Assembly (NCBI RefSeq): GCF_020696975.1
Contig: NZ_JAJGBK010000003.1
Span: 1 to 64,000, forward strand
Source: Methanoculleus sp.
Lineage (GTDB): Archaea; Halobacteriota; Methanomicrobia; Methanomicrobiales; Methanoculleaceae
DNA length: 64,000 nucleotides
Reading direction: 5' to 3'
Both the position numbers and the translations under genes were made by a program. A model generated the notes under the pieces. The model was not told the origin of the DNA, did not search any database, and worked only from the letters and a program-made list of their open reading frames with translations. Below, one piece after another: positions 1 through 9,109 of this stretch. The number at the start of each line of letters is the position of its first letter. The stretch's first letter is position 1.

Positions 1-399
1 AGATGGCCTTCTACGTCTGGAACGACTGGACCGATCTGCAGGAGAAGAAAGAGGAGACAGAGAAGGTCGAACACCGCGTCGACACGATGATCAAGCAGAA
101 CCCGCTCGCGATCGCGACGCTTCGCCCGGACAAGAGCCGGATCGACATCAACGACGAGTATGCCCGGATGTGGCGGGGAACCCGGGAAGAGACCCTTGCA
201 AAGAAGCTCTACGACTATGACATCACCATCCTTGATGGCGACCACTTCTACGCCTGCTACGAGACGAAGAAGCTCGCACGAACCGATGTCATGGTCAAGT
301 GGCCCGACGGCGTGAAGAAGTACCTGACCTTGAACGCCATCCCCATCCTCGACGAGAAGGGCGAGATCGAGATGGCCTTCTACGTCTGGAACGACTGGA
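1..399 (+). repeat. Exact 30-bp direct repeat marking a PAS-domain duplication
   Basis: Bases 1-30 and 370-399 are identical and lie in the same frame, 369 bp (123 codons) apart. They encode the end of successive PAS domains in the receptor. Identity at the DNA level suggests a recent internal duplication or gene conversion. Confidence 0.85.
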
Positions 400-1907
400 G
401 CAAGCAGCAGGAGGAGATGGAGAGGATCAGGGAACTTCAGGAGCGGACGAACGTCATCGTTCAGGAGAACCCGATGCCGGTCATCGTCTGGAACCCTGAT
501 ACGACCCTGAAGATGGCGAACAAGGCTTTCCTGAAACTCTCAGGATACACCGAAGATCAGGCGCTAAGACTCACCATCCACGACTTGAAGTATCTCTCCC
601 AGTCGGGCCAGGGGGCTCTCGACACCCTGCGGAGCCGGCAGGCAAGCCACGGAGAGGCCACGATAGAATTCCCATCCGGCACCTACATCCTTGACAGGCA
701 CAACATACCGCTCCTCGACGGTACCGGCAATCTGGAATCGGTCCTCACCGTCTATAACGACGTCACCGAGCAGCGGGAGAGAGAAAGCCAGATCCGGGAT
801 CTGATGGAGACCGCGAAGCAGGAAGGCGAGAAACTCGGAAAGAGTGCCGAAGAACTTGGGAAAGCGCTCGCCGCAATGGCAAAAGGCGATCTGACGGCGT
901 TTGTGAACGCAGAATCCAACGACCCACTGGAGAAGGTGAAGATCGATTACAACGCCTCGCTGACCGCCATCCGCTCCCTCCTCGGGGAGGTGGCAAAAGC
1001 AGCCCATCAGGTCGAGATGACCACAAAAGAGGTCAGCAAGAGCTCCGACGAGATCATCCGGGCCACAGAGCAGGTTGCCAGCTCGACACAGCAGTCGTCG
1101 GAGGATGCACGGCGGCAGCTTGAGAAGATCGAGGAGATCGGGAAGGATATCAACGATCTCTCGGCATCTATCGAGGAGATTGCTAGCACGTCGCAGGAGG
1201 TCATGGAGCACGTCTCGAAGGCCTCGAAGGAGGGGAACGAAGCAGCCTCCCTCGGCGAAGTCGCGACGAAGAAGATGCAGCTTGTCGAGGAGATCTCCAA
1301 ACAGACCGTAGGCGAGATCAGCACCCTCAACAACCAGATGCGCGAGATCAATAATATCGTCAAACTGATCGCCGACATCGCCAACCAGACCAACCTGTTA
1401 GCGCTGAATGCCGCAATCGAGGCCGCCCGTGCCGGGGAGCACGGACGCGGGTTTGCCGTCGTTGCAGGCGAGATCCGGAACCTTGCCGGTGAGTCCAAGC
1501 GGGCAAGCCAGGATATCGAGGACCTGATCCGGACCATCCAGGCCAGCACCGAGAAGACCACGGGCTCCATGCAGGCATCCCACCAGGAGATCCAGGCAGG
1601 CATCGAGAGCGTCAACAAGGTCATTGAAGGCTTGAATCGGATCGTCAACGGCGTGGAGGTGGTCGCCCACGGCATCACCGAGATAACGAAGGCCACCGAA
1701 GACCAGGCAAACTCCACGAACGAAGTCATGCAGAAGATGGACGAGTCCAACAACATGACCAAGGAGAGCCTGACCCGCACCGAGGATATGGCGGCACTCG
1801 CAGAGGAGGTCAGCGCGTCGACAGAGGAGGTCGGGAGCGCATCGCACGAACTGGCAGATATGGCCGGACAGCTCGAGAAGATGATGAGGCAGTTCAAGCT
1901 GAACTGA
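3..1907 (+). CDS. PAS-containing methyl-accepting chemotaxis protein, 5' partial
   Basis: This is the C-terminal part of a chemoreceptor. The Met at base 3 is internal: the same MAFYVWNDW block, which closes a PAS domain, recurs 123 codons later, so the true start lies left of the window. In order there is the end of one PAS domain, a PAS at about residues 25-140, another at about 150-270, a HAMP-like stretch near 280-340, and the signalling hairpin with [19 protein letters not shown] near residue 460, the CheW/CheA contact tip. No membrane helix is visible, so the sensed signal is probably cytoplasmic (inference). cheW follows 9 bp downstream, which suggests co-transcription. Confidence 0.95.
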   Translation: MAFYVWNDWTDLQEKKEETEKVEHRVDTMIKQNPLAIATLRPDKSRIDINDEYARMWRGTREETLAKKLYDYDITILDGDHFYACYETKKLARTDVMVKWPDGVKKYLTLNAIPILDEKGEIEMAFYVWNDWSKQQEEMERIRELQERTNVIVQENPMPVIVWNPDTTLKMANKAFLKLSGYTEDQALRLTIHDLKYLSQSGQGALDTLRSRQASHGEATIEFPSGTYILDRHNIPLLDGTGNLESVLTVYNDVTEQRERESQIRDLMETAKQEGEKLGKSAEELGKALAAMAKGDLTAFVNAESNDPLEKVKIDYNASLTAIRSLLGEVAKAAHQVEMTTKEVSKSSDEIIRATEQVASSTQQSSEDARRQLEKIEEIGKDINDLSASIEEIASTSQEVMEHVSKASKEGNEAASLGEVATKKMQLVEEISKQTVGEISTLNNQMREINNIVKLIADIANQTNLLALNAAIEAARAGEHGRGFAVVAGEIRNLAGESKRASQDIEDLIRTIQASTEKTTGSMQASHQEIQAGIESVNKVIEGLNRIVNGVEVVAHGITEITKATEDQANSTNEVMQKMDESNNMTKESLTRTEDMAALAEEVSASTEEVGSASHELADMAGQLEKMMRQFKLN

Positions 1908-1916
1908 GAAGAGAGA

Positions 1917-2396
1917 ATGGCAGCATCCGTAGACGTGGTGGAGTTCCAGCTCGGGAAGGAACACTACGCACTGGATATCCAGATCGCACGGGAGATCGTG
2001 GAGATGATGCCGATCACTCCCCTTCCCCGTGCTCCCCGGTACCTTGCGGGAATCATCAACCTGCGGGGCGAGATCACAAACATCATCGACCTCAGAGATC
2101 TCCTTGGTCTTCCTGAATCAGAGGGGATCGAGAACCAAAAGATTGTCGTGCTGATGCCGGATGTGGCAGGCGGATCAAACGTGGGAATCATCGTCGATGA
2201 TGTCCACAGTGTTATCTCGGTTCGCGATGAGCAGATGGAACGCATCAATGACGGTATTACGTCCTCGATTAGCGGTTATGTTAAAGCGGTCATCAAGATA
2301 GGGAATGAAGAGAATAATGAGGCAAAAACCCTTATTATCTGGCTCGATGTCCAGAAAGTAATCGATGATCTCGGACATTTCCAGAACACCCCATAA
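1917..2396 (+). CDS. cheW: CheW chemotaxis adaptor
   Basis: A 159-residue single-domain CheW. It is the adaptor that links receptors to the CheA kinase. Family features are the VDVVEFQLGKEHYALDI opening strand, the central ITPLPRAPRYLAGIINLRGEI segment (conserved P-R-x-P-x-x-xxGxxNLRG signature), and the following DLRDLLGLP. Length is normal for the family. It starts 9 bp after the receptor stop behind a GAAGAGAG ribosome-binding stretch. CheR follows after 30 bp, so the three genes look like one chemosensory transcription unit. CheA is not in the window. Confidence 0.95.
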   Translation: MAASVDVVEFQLGKEHYALDIQIAREIVEMMPITPLPRAPRYLAGIINLRGEITNIIDLRDLLGLPESEGIENQKIVVLMPDVAGGSNVGIIVDDVHSVISVRDEQMERINDGITSSISGYVKAVIKIGNEENNEAKTLIIWLDVQKVIDDLGHFQNTP

Positions 2397-2426
2397 ACCG
2401 GCAATCAGGTAAGAGAAGAACGCAGC

Positions 2427-3224
2427 ATGGATGACTTTATATCGCTCCAGAGGAGCATCGAAAGACTGGTCCGGATCAAGTGCTCAAATTATAAAGAGGA
2501 CTATATCAAACGGCGCATCCTCTCCAGGATGCGCCTGACAAACGCTACGGACTACGAAACCTACCACAAATATCTCCTGGCAAATCCACAGGAGGTTGAC
2601 CTGCTCCGTAATGCCCTCACTATCAACGTCACCAAATTTTTCCGGGACCCGGAGGTCTTTGAGGTGATACGGCGGGAGATTCTTCCGGATCTCGCCCGCC
2701 GCAAGAAGTCAATCAGAATCTGGTGTGCCGGCTGTGCCACGGGTGAAGAACCCTACTCGATCGCCATCCTTGCACACGAGATGATGGCGCTCCACCGGGA
2801 TATCAGCGTAACGATATACGCGACCGATATCGACACCGTGGTGCTGCAAAAAGCCATGGCCGGGATCTACGATCAAAAGGCACTTGAGAATGTAGATGAA
2901 AAGAGAGTCCGCAAGCACTTCATCAGTCACGAAAACGGCACGTTTGAAGTCCGCCCTCACATCAGAGAACTCGTCAAATTCCGGCAGCACGACCTGATGT
3001 CCGGCGTTCCTGCCGTGCGGTATGTCGACGCTGTCACCTGCCGAAATGTCACGATTTACTTCACCGAGAAACAGAAGAACGATCTTGCACATCTTTTCCA
3101 CACGGCACTTGGCATTGACGGCTACTATATCATGGGCAAGACGGAGTACCTGGGAAGAGAAGTGGAACACCTTTTTGTCCCTTATAACGTTATGCAGAAG
3201 ATACTGCAGAAGAAGGCACCCTGA
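2427..3224 (+). CDS. cheR: CheR chemoreceptor glutamate methyltransferase
   Basis: A 265-residue CheR that transfers methyl groups from S-adenosylmethionine to receptor glutamates for adaptation. The N-terminal helical domain (about residues 1-80) contains the YIKRRILSRMR basic helix. The C-terminal SAM domain carries IWCAGCATGEEPYSIA near residue 95, YATDID for ribose binding, and CRNVTIYF near residue 205. Length is typical of single-domain CheR. It follows cheW by 30 bp with AAGAGAAGAACG upstream as a weak ribosome-binding site. The next gene is convergent, so cheR ends the unit. Confidence 0.96.
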   Translation: MDDFISLQRSIERLVRIKCSNYKEDYIKRRILSRMRLTNATDYETYHKYLLANPQEVDLLRNALTINVTKFFRDPEVFEVIRREILPDLARRKKSIRIWCAGCATGEEPYSIAILAHEMMALHRDISVTIYATDIDTVVLQKAMAGIYDQKALENVDEKRVRKHFISHENGTFEVRPHIRELVKFRQHDLMSGVPAVRYVDAVTCRNVTIYFTEKQKNDLAHLFHTALGIDGYYIMGKTEYLGREVEHLFVPYNVMQKILQKKAP

Positions 3225-3244
3225 CGCAAGTGCATGAGTGAATA

Positions 3245-3505
3245 TTACCAGCGGCGACCGGAGGAGTCTGTATCCGTGCCGGTTTCGTCAAATCTCGACA
3301 TCTGGTGCATGAAGGCCTTCCGCTGCTGGTAACGCTTCAACTCGGAGATCAACAGGCAGAGGTTCACACCGACAACGACGATGATGAGCATGAGGCTGAT
3401 CCAGCGCTGGCCGTCGTTCTGTGATGTGATGAATGTTGCTACGAGGAGCACCACGAACGAGAGCAGATAAAAGATCACCCATGTACGCGCTTCAGGAACT
3501 TCCAT
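3245..3505 (-). CDS. Small two-helix membrane protein, unknown function
   Basis: An 86-residue protein I do not recognise. After a short N-terminus it has two hydrophobic segments, WVIFYLLSFVVLLVATFIT and a second around SLMLIIVVVGVNLCLLI, followed by a basic helix (ELKRYQQRKAF) and an acidic/serine tail. This predicts a hairpin membrane protein with both ends on one side. It is convergent with cheR, 20 bp away. Codon use is normal for the window and competing frames are less plausible, so it is probably real, but no function can be assigned. Confidence 0.6.
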   Translation of the reverse strand: MEVPEARTWVIFYLLSFVVLLVATFITSQNDGQRWISLMLIIVVVGVNLCLLISELKRYQQRKAFMHQMSRFDETGTDTDSSGRRW

Positions 3506-3687
3506 GCTCTCAATTAGACATTTGTATAGTCCCCATATTAACAGTTCCGCTATTAAATTTCACATGAGGCAGGACATAATGCCAAAATAGTATTCCTTAG
3601 AACCCAGCGTGCTGAACGGCGACCGTATAAAGGTCATTGCCAAGATTAATTCGAAGGTATTTTTAACTCGCGCATCCCTCTACATCT

Positions 3688-4284
3688 GTGGATAAAGGCG
3701 ACATTTTGAGCATCCTTGCTGCCCTGCTCATCGTCTCTGTTGCAGGAATAGTGTTTCACCCCCCTGCAATGGAGACCGGGCCAGAAGCGCCGGTAAGCAA
3801 CCCGCCTGAGAGCGTGCCGACACCCCCCATCACCGCCTCCCCTGCACCGACATTGCCCGTGCCACTTGAGCCCGCCAGGATCTCCTATACGACCGGGATC
3901 TGGAGTTACCCACGTTGCTATCTCCCTGACAACCTCACACAGTATGGCGGGTCCGACCCCCTGTGGAAGGAGAGTCCGGATATCGTTTCGTTCGCATATA
4001 TCGAGGAGGCGAGGGGGGGCGTCACTGAGACGTTCCACGTGCCTTACACGGTCTGGAGACTGAACTGCAGTGTCTCTGCAACGGTAAGGCCAGAGGCAGC
4101 ACACTTTCGGATGGCGCTCGTGGAGCGGGAGAGCGGGATGATTATAGAAGGGGCAGATCTGCGCTATCCGGGCACGATCGTCAAAAACGTAGAGCGGGGA
4201 GGTAAGGACTTCTACATCATCGTCAGCGTGGATGATGTCGACTCATACCGCATCACCCTGGAGACGCTCCCCGGATACCTCTGA
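3688..4284 (+). CDS. Membrane-anchored or secreted protein, unknown function
   Basis: A 198-residue protein starting at GTG. The N-terminus (MDKGDILSILAALLIVSVAG) is a signal peptide or anchor, followed by a Pro/Thr/Ser-rich linker (about residues 25-65) and a mainly beta-strand extracytoplasmic domain. A TATA-like GGTATTTTTAA lies roughly 30 bp upstream with no Shine-Dalgarno site, compatible with a leaderless GTG start. No family is recognised. The gene ends 2 bp before the convergent small gene at 4286. Likely an envelope protein (inference). Confidence 0.65.
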   Translation: MDKGDILSILAALLIVSVAGIVFHPPAMETGPEAPVSNPPESVPTPPITASPAPTLPVPLEPARISYTTGIWSYPRCYLPDNLTQYGGSDPLWKESPDIVSFAYIEEARGGVTETFHVPYTVWRLNCSVSATVRPEAAHFRMALVERESGMIIEGADLRYPGTIVKNVERGGKDFYIIVSVDDVDSYRITLETLPGYL

Positions 4285-4285
4285 T

Positions 4286-4471
4286 TCAAATCTTTTCGAT
4301 GGTGACCCTGACCCGGTCCCCGGCCCGCACACCGTGACCCTTCGGGACGTCGATGTTGAACCAGAGCACTTCCGGATTCTCATGGCTCTTGTCCTGAGAC
4401 ATGAGGCAGTCCTTGTGGTCGTTGATGGTTGCCACAAACTCGACGGGTGCTTCGAACTCAATGATCTTCAT
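4286..4471 (-). CDS. Small conserved-looking hypothetical protein
   Basis: The ORF track starts at 4528, but the natural start is the ATG at 4471, giving MKIIEFEAPVEFVATINDH and 61 residues. The upstream extension is hydrophobic and overlaps the preceding gene. The predicted fold is small and all-beta, ending VRAGDRVRVTIEKI. No catalytic motif is visible and no family is recognised. It lies 29 bp downstream of the winged-helix gene at 4501-4752 on the same strand, so the two may be co-transcribed. Confidence 0.55.
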   Translation of the reverse strand: MKIIEFEAPVEFVATINDHKDCLMSQDKSHENPEVLWFNIDVPKGHGVRAGDRVRVTIEKI

Positions 4472-4500
4472 GCCGTAGAATAGAGCGTTCCTGAATAAAA

Positions 4501-4752
4501 TTATGATGGACGGGGAGTAACACGCCACGTCGTACTGTTTGAATAACTCCAGCGCCTGATATCCAGTTCATCACAGATCTCTGAGAGGATGGCAAGGTTA
4601 ATGCCGACCTCTTTTGCCGAAAGCCCCAGATCGGTTGCGATATATTTGGATTTGAAGTATGATTTTCCTGCTTTCAGCCCCGACTTGAGGTGATACAGGA
4701 TCTTTCGCTGAGTGTCGCTATATCTTTCTTTAATACGATCTTTTGTTGACAT
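4501..4752 (-). CDS. Small winged-helix DNA-binding protein (DUF7123-like)
   Basis: An 83-residue protein with a helix-turn-helix: ERYSDTQRKILYHLKSGL, then YFKSKYIATDLGLSAKEVG as the recognition region, ending in a SNSTTWRV wing. The pattern resembles small archaeal winged-helix proteins of the DUF7123 type (recognised from memory, not searched). It is likely a local transcription regulator. A strong TATA-like ATATATTTATAT lies about 40 bp upstream on the minus strand. The downstream small gene at 4286 may be its partner or target. Confidence 0.65.
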   Translation of the reverse strand: MSTKDRIKERYSDTQRKILYHLKSGLKAGKSYFKSKYIATDLGLSAKEVGINLAILSEICDELDIRRWSYSNSTTWRVTPRPS

Positions 4753-4791
4753 TTACGAATTCCCTCAGAGCAAGTGGTTTTAGTGCAAACC

Positions 4792-4804
4792 AATATATAA
4801 ATAT
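4792..4804 (-). promoter_or_regulatory. TATA box for the winged-helix gene
   Basis: The minus strand reads TATATTTATATATTG about 40-50 bp before the ATG at 4752, a strong archaeal box-A-like element in otherwise GC-rich DNA. This predicts a short 5' leader. Confidence 0.5.
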
Positions 4805-5037
4805 ATCTATTTGGACTCGTTAAATCGCAAGATGCGTATACAAATCACTGCATACAAATGGGCATCATCGTGTCTATCGGTAGGGTGAAGATCATGATTT
4901 GCATCATGAGAGGGCGACCGGCCACCGCCGGCGCGGATACCGGGGGGAGCGGCCCCTCTCGCGTCGGGACTGGTTGTGGATACCGGGTCCTTGATTGGGT
5001 GAACCACTCTCCCCCCTGCTGCCGGAGTGTTCTGCCA

Positions 5038-5760
5038 TCACCTCCTGCGCCCGAGGATCACGACAAGGAGTCCGGCGGCTGCAATGGCCGCAATGACGCC
5101 GATGATCGAGAGGGGGGCTGCCGAAGTCGGGCTGGGATTTACCTGTGCCGCCTGTATCGGCGTGAACGTCGGCAGATCAACCGTGGACGTCTCTACAGGT
5201 GCTGTCCCGGTCGTTACCTCACCCGTCCCGATAGTGACGGGAGGTCTGGCCTCCGTGGTGGTGGCGTTGAAGGTCTCGTTCTCTAACGATCCGTTGACGG
5301 TCTCGTTATCGAGGCTCTCATCCCCCCGGGTCCCATTGATGGTCCCATTCTCCGGGGTCGCGTAGAACCTTTCATCCTCGAGGCTCTCGTTCTCCAGGAA
5401 TTCGTTGTCCAGGGTCTCTATAGGGGTCTCCTCCAGGGTATCCTCAGGGGTAGCAGGTAGGGTCTCCTCCGGAGTCTCTTCCGGGGTATCCTCCAGAGTA
5501 GCAAGTAGGGTCTCCTCCGGAGTCTCTTCTGGGGTATCCTCCAGAGTAGCAAGTAGGGTCTCCTCTGGAGTCTCTTCTGGGGTATCCTCCAGAGTAGCAG
5601 GTAGGGTCTCCTCCGGGGTCTCGCCGGGTGTCGGAGGGAGTGTCCAGGTCAGAGGAGTCGAGGATGCCGTGCTCTGGGCCGCTACGGGAGACATAAGGGC
5701 TGCTGCCGCCATAAGCAGCACAACCAGAAATCCTCCCAGTGTCCATCGGTTTCCTGCCAT
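5038..5760 (-). CDS. Secreted, cell-surface repeat protein with C-terminal membrane anchor
   Basis: A 240-residue surface protein. I start it at the ATG at 5760 because GGAG sits 6 bp upstream and the protein then opens with a signal peptide (MAGNRWTLGGFLVVLLMAAA, cleavage likely after SPVAAQ). Next come four 16-residue repeats of ETLLATLEDTPEETPE type, an Asn/Glu-rich region with N-glycosylation sequons (NGT, NES, NET), a Thr/Pro linker, and a C-terminal helix ending in GRRR. That tail is like an archaeosortase-type or simple membrane anchor, although no PGF motif is seen. It is likely an acidic glycosylated stalk. The plus-strand ORFs here are shadows of the repeats. Confidence 0.75.
   Translation of the reverse strand: MAGNRWTLGGFLVVLLMAAAALMSPVAAQSTASSTPLTWTLPPTPGETPEETLPATLEDTPEETPEETLLATLEDTPEETPEETLLATLEDTPEETPEETLPATPEDTLEETPIETLDNEFLENESLEDERFYATPENGTINGTRGDESLDNETVNGSLENETFNATTTEARPPVTIGTGEVTTGTAPVETSTVDLPTFTPIQAAQVNPSPTSAAPLSIIGVIAAIAAAGLLVVILGRRR
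5413..5604 (-). repeat. Four tandem 48-bp coding repeats
   Basis: Units lie at 5413-5460, 5461-5508, 5509-5556 and 5557-5604. The middle two differ by only a base or two and the outer ones are diverged. Each encodes 16 residues (consensus TLLATLEDTPEETPEE), so unit number can change without breaking frame. Confidence 0.9.
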
Positions 5761-6020
5761 GAGGACTCCAGTGAGACATAATTGTATTTTTATATTTCGG
5801 TCAACATCAAAACTCCCAGGCCGCTGACTGCCCGGTGCTGCCCCACGATGCGGTGATACCATACAGTTACCCGGCAGGGAACCTCAGAGGAAGATACCGG
5901 AATAGCGGGATAAAAGGAGAATATCGGCGGCCGGAAAGCCTCTTCTTGCGGCCGGTCTTTAAACAACAATCAATCGGCCGGCCAGCCGGGCCATACTGCC
6001 AAGCAAGAAAGAAGTAGCGA

Positions 6021-7856
6021 TCAGATTGGTGCCTCACCAATCTTCTGGATCAGGCTCTCGACCACCACGTCACGCATCCCTTCAACGAACTTGATACTCC
6101 CGACGACAAGATGACCGCCGCCGCTCACGCCGCCGCCGGCGATCTCGCTATGCAGTTCGCGCACCATCCTGGGTATATTCATCATAACGCCGCGGGAACG
6201 CAGGACGGCAAAGTCCGGGCCGAACCCGATTGTCACGACCGGCTCTCCCGGGTGGGCTTTGACCAGCCGGTCGTGCACCTCCCCTGAGGTCTTCCCCGGC
6301 GGGGGGAACGTGAACCGGTGGGCAAACAGTTCCACATCGAGCATGAAGAGGTGAGCGCCGTTAGGAAGCATCCTGCTCTCGACGTGGGGCATGATGGCCT
6401 CGAGCTGCTCCTCGATCGCGTGATTCGCCTCTTCGACCAGCAGGTCGACGAACCGCTCATGGCGGTCGGGATCGCCGGAGAGGTTCAGGATATCCTTGAT
6501 GATCTCCCTCCCGTCGCTGAACCGAAGCCAGAACTGCTCGTAGTCGAGCGCGAGCGCGATATCGCGGCAGTCGTCCTCGGAGTATTCAGGCGCGGCGAGC
6601 GCCAGATAGCGAGCGCGCTCCGGCGCCTCGCTCCGGTCCCCGACCCCCGCGATCGCCGGCAGGTGCCGGATCTGGTCCTCGATCGCCGGGTTGACCATAC
6701 GGGCGACCTCCGTTCCCAGCATCCCGGCTGTGATCCCGTAATCGCCACCCACGTGGTAGGGGTTGACATGCCCGATCAGGTAATCGTCCACGATCTCGTC
6801 GGGGTGGTGGTGGTCCACGACCATCACCGGGAGACCGAAGATCCGGGTCACCTTGAGCGACGGCATATCCTCCTCAGTGGATCCGTTGTCCATCAGGAGA
6901 ATCATCGGCATCTTCTGTCCGTAGCGGACGTTGTCCTTGAGCGCAAAGTCGAGATCCCGCGTGATGTCCTCGATCTCATAGAACGGGGCCTTGGACGGAG
7001 ACCGCTTGAAGAGGAAGTACTCCGCGTCGAAGTCCCCACCGCTCTCCCGGAGCAGCGCGGTCACCGCCTGTTCGATGGCAACCGCGGCGCATATGCCGTC
7101 CGCATCCGCATGGTGCCGAAGGATGATCGGCCGCGCGGTCAGGACCGCCTTGCGGATCTCTTTTGCCACCTGGCGCATCTGCGGTCGAAGGGCAGAAAGG
7201 ACATCGCTCTCCACCAGGAACGGGAGGTCGGGGGGTTCCGCGCGCCTGTCGAGCGCAGCATCGATCCGCTCCCGGACCCGTGCCGCATCCTCCGGCTCCA
7301 TGACCGCCATGGACGAGACCTCGATCTGGAGCTGATTGTTGCGCTGCATCACCTCACCCGTGAGGGTGACGACATCCCCGAGGTTCACCTCAGGGTAGGC
7401 GCGGACGCCCGCCTCGATGAACGCAGCCGCGTTTGCGGTGCCGGATTCATCCACGACGGTGAAGATTGTCGGCCCCGACGTCTGCTTGATCTGGGCGACT
7501 TCACTCTCGATCAGCACCGTCCTGCCTATCTTCTTCCCGATATCGGCAAGGAGGACGCTCGTCGTCTTCTTGGTCACATTCCGGGTCTGGTAGACAGTCG
7601 GCGTGACCTCTTCAAGGTCGATGTTGCCGTTGCTCCGGATCTGGAGGACGTGGACGATGATCGGGTCACGCTCGGTATGCTGCAACTTCACGTTGCTCTT
7701 ATGAACGAGCCCCTTGACCCGGTCATTTAACTGGACAAAGACCCCAAACGGAGCAAATCCCTGCACCCGCCCGAGATACGTCTTTCCTTCCTCCACCTCG
7801 TCGAGATCGCAGTTCGCTCCGAGGCGATAGACAATCGTATCTTCTGTATCTTCCAT
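6021..7856 (-). CDS. DHH-family phosphoesterase with S1 and OB domains (archaeal RecJ-like)
   Basis: A 611-residue archaeal RecJ-like protein. Domains: an S1 RNA-binding fold at about residues 20-75 (LGRVQGFAPFGVFVQL), an OB fold at about 95-180, then a DHH phosphoesterase core with RHHADADGICAAV near 247, LLMDNGSTEED near 320 and VVDHHHPDE near 347. The C-terminal DHHA1 part includes GGGVSGGGHLVVGS. The metal-binding Asp/His residues appear intact, so 5'-3' nuclease or nano-RNase activity is plausible. Related archaeal proteins associate with GINS and the replisome. The S1 domain suggests that RNA can also be a ligand. It is 14 bp downstream of the transport pair. Confidence 0.9.
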   Translation of the reverse strand: MEDTEDTIVYRLGANCDLDEVEEGKTYLGRVQGFAPFGVFVQLNDRVKGLVHKSNVKLQHTERDPIIVHVLQIRSNGNIDLEEVTPTVYQTRNVTKKTTSVLLADIGKKIGRTVLIESEVAQIKQTSGPTIFTVVDESGTANAAAFIEAGVRAYPEVNLGDVVTLTGEVMQRNNQLQIEVSSMAVMEPEDAARVRERIDAALDRRAEPPDLPFLVESDVLSALRPQMRQVAKEIRKAVLTARPIILRHHADADGICAAVAIEQAVTALLRESGGDFDAEYFLFKRSPSKAPFYEIEDITRDLDFALKDNVRYGQKMPMILLMDNGSTEEDMPSLKVTRIFGLPVMVVDHHHPDEIVDDYLIGHVNPYHVGGDYGITAGMLGTEVARMVNPAIEDQIRHLPAIAGVGDRSEAPERARYLALAAPEYSEDDCRDIALALDYEQFWLRFSDGREIIKDILNLSGDPDRHERFVDLLVEEANHAIEEQLEAIMPHVESRMLPNGAHLFMLDVELFAHRFTFPPPGKTSGEVHDRLVKAHPGEPVVTIGFGPDFAVLRSRGVMMNIPRMVRELHSEIAGGGVSGGGHLVVGSIKFVEGMRDVVVESLIQKIGEAPI

Positions 7857-7870
7857 GCTAATTCACCAAA

Positions 7871-9109
7871 TCATTCTTCGGGCAGCTCGACGGTGTACCC
7901 GGCAAGTTCATACAACCGGCACTCACCATCCCGTCTGCCCTTTGCTATGATAATATCACCGCTCTCCAGTCGGACACCCTTCCCCGGACGGTAGACCCAC
8001 CGGTCGCCGTGTTTGATGGCGAGCACGACCATCCCGGTCACCGTCCCGAGCGACGCCTCCTTGAGGGTCCTCCCCACAAGCGGCGACGACCCTGCCACGG
8101 GTATCCGCGTGATGATCTCATCCGACTCCCGGACGATCTTTTTGAAGACCGGCGGGATCTCGATATCGCGGAGGAGGACGTCAACGATAGAGTGAGCCGA
8201 ATCGCTGATGGCTTGGGCGAACGAGGACATGTACAGGAGGCCCCGGAGATAGCGCACATCCTCGATCTTTCGTGCCGCCTCGAGGATCCAGAGGTCCAGG
8301 TCGTAGCGCATATCATCAAGCGTCGAATCAAGGGCGACCACCTCGTGCGCCACGTCCTTGTTGTTGAAGAGGAGGGAGGTGTACGCGAGCCCCACAGAGA
8401 GCTCGGAGAGGTTCTTCATCTCGATGATCAGCTGGACCGCCCGGTCAAGGTCATCGACATCGCCTGCATGTGAGGGCTCAACCCGGGGGCGCTCCGCCAT
8501 CCCCGCCATCAGAAAGAGGATATCCTCTCCGGCCTCCGGGCCCCGCGCGATCAGGATATCCTCGCTCTCCACCCGGGTGGTCTTGTCCGGATCGTAGATC
8601 CAGCCTTTGCCACGCCGGATGGCGATCACCTGCATCCCCGTCGTGCTCTGGACCTTGAGGTCACCGAGCGTGCGGCCGGCAAGTTCACTCCCCTGGCTGA
8701 CGATAACCCGGGTGACGATCTCCTCAGCCTCGGGAAAGACGCGCTTGAGTTTTGCTGGAAACCTGATATCCTTCAGGATGAGTTTTGCTATATCCGAGGC
8801 CGAGTTCGCGATCCTCTCCGCGGCCTCGGCCACCTGGAGCATGCCGCTCATCGCCTCCGCCTCCTCGAGGCGCCTGGCGCCGAGGACGCTCTGAATTCTG
8901 GCCTGATAGACCAGTTTATTCATGCTTTCCTCGAGATTGATCACTTCAAGCGCTATCTCTTTGCTGTCGAAGAGTATCGCAGAGTACGAGAGATCAACCA
9001 TCAGTTCAGAGACATCCTTCATCTCGATCAGGGCGTCTTTGAAGCTGATTGGCTGGTATTCACGTTCCATCATGGGTCTGTTAACCGTCGATTTCATATA
9101 TCCTTTCAC
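7871..9109 (-). CDS. Tandem PhoU/TrkA-C domain regulatory protein
   Basis: A 412-residue protein made of two similar halves. Each half has a PhoU-like helical bundle (about residues 20-120 and 225-315) followed by a TrkA-C/RCK_C ligand-binding domain (about 125-205 and 325-405; SELAGRTLGDLKVQSTTGMQV and SPLVGRTLKEASLGTVTGMVV). There is no pore or NAD-binding RCK_N domain, so it is a soluble regulator rather than a channel. The GTG at 9109 overlaps the MgtE-like stop by 4 bp (GTGA), which indicates translational coupling. It likely gates or senses for that transporter (inference). ATG codons 4 and 13 codons downstream are alternative starts. Confidence 0.85.
   Translation of the reverse strand: MKGYMKSTVNRPMMEREYQPISFKDALIEMKDVSELMVDLSYSAILFDSKEIALEVINLEESMNKLVYQARIQSVLGARRLEEAEAMSGMLQVAEAAERIANSASDIAKLILKDIRFPAKLKRVFPEAEEIVTRVIVSQGSELAGRTLGDLKVQSTTGMQVIAIRRGKGWIYDPDKTTRVESEDILIARGPEAGEDILFLMAGMAERPRVEPSHAGDVDDLDRAVQLIIEMKNLSELSVGLAYTSLLFNNKDVAHEVVALDSTLDDMRYDLDLWILEAARKIEDVRYLRGLLYMSSFAQAISDSAHSIVDVLLRDIEIPPVFKKIVRESDEIITRIPVAGSSPLVGRTLKEASLGTVTGMVVLAIKHGDRWVYRPGKGVRLESGDIIIAKGRRDGECRLYELAGYTVELPEE

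Noticed and set aside
4858-5286. 142-residue plus-strand ORF
   Set aside because: Partly antisense to the surface protein's C-terminus; Arg/Gly/Cys-rich with no fold signals.
5413-5604. Possible CRISPR array
   Set aside because: Units are contiguous, without spacers, and in frame within a coding gene.
5405-5827. Plus-strand ORF with SSGVSSRV repeats
   Set aside because: Shadow of the 48-bp coding repeats of the minus-strand surface protein.
6318-7730. 470-residue plus-strand ORF
   Set aside because: Antisense to the DHH/RecJ-like gene, which has clear domains. Its His/Arg/Asp-rich composition is typical of shadows in GC-rich DNA.
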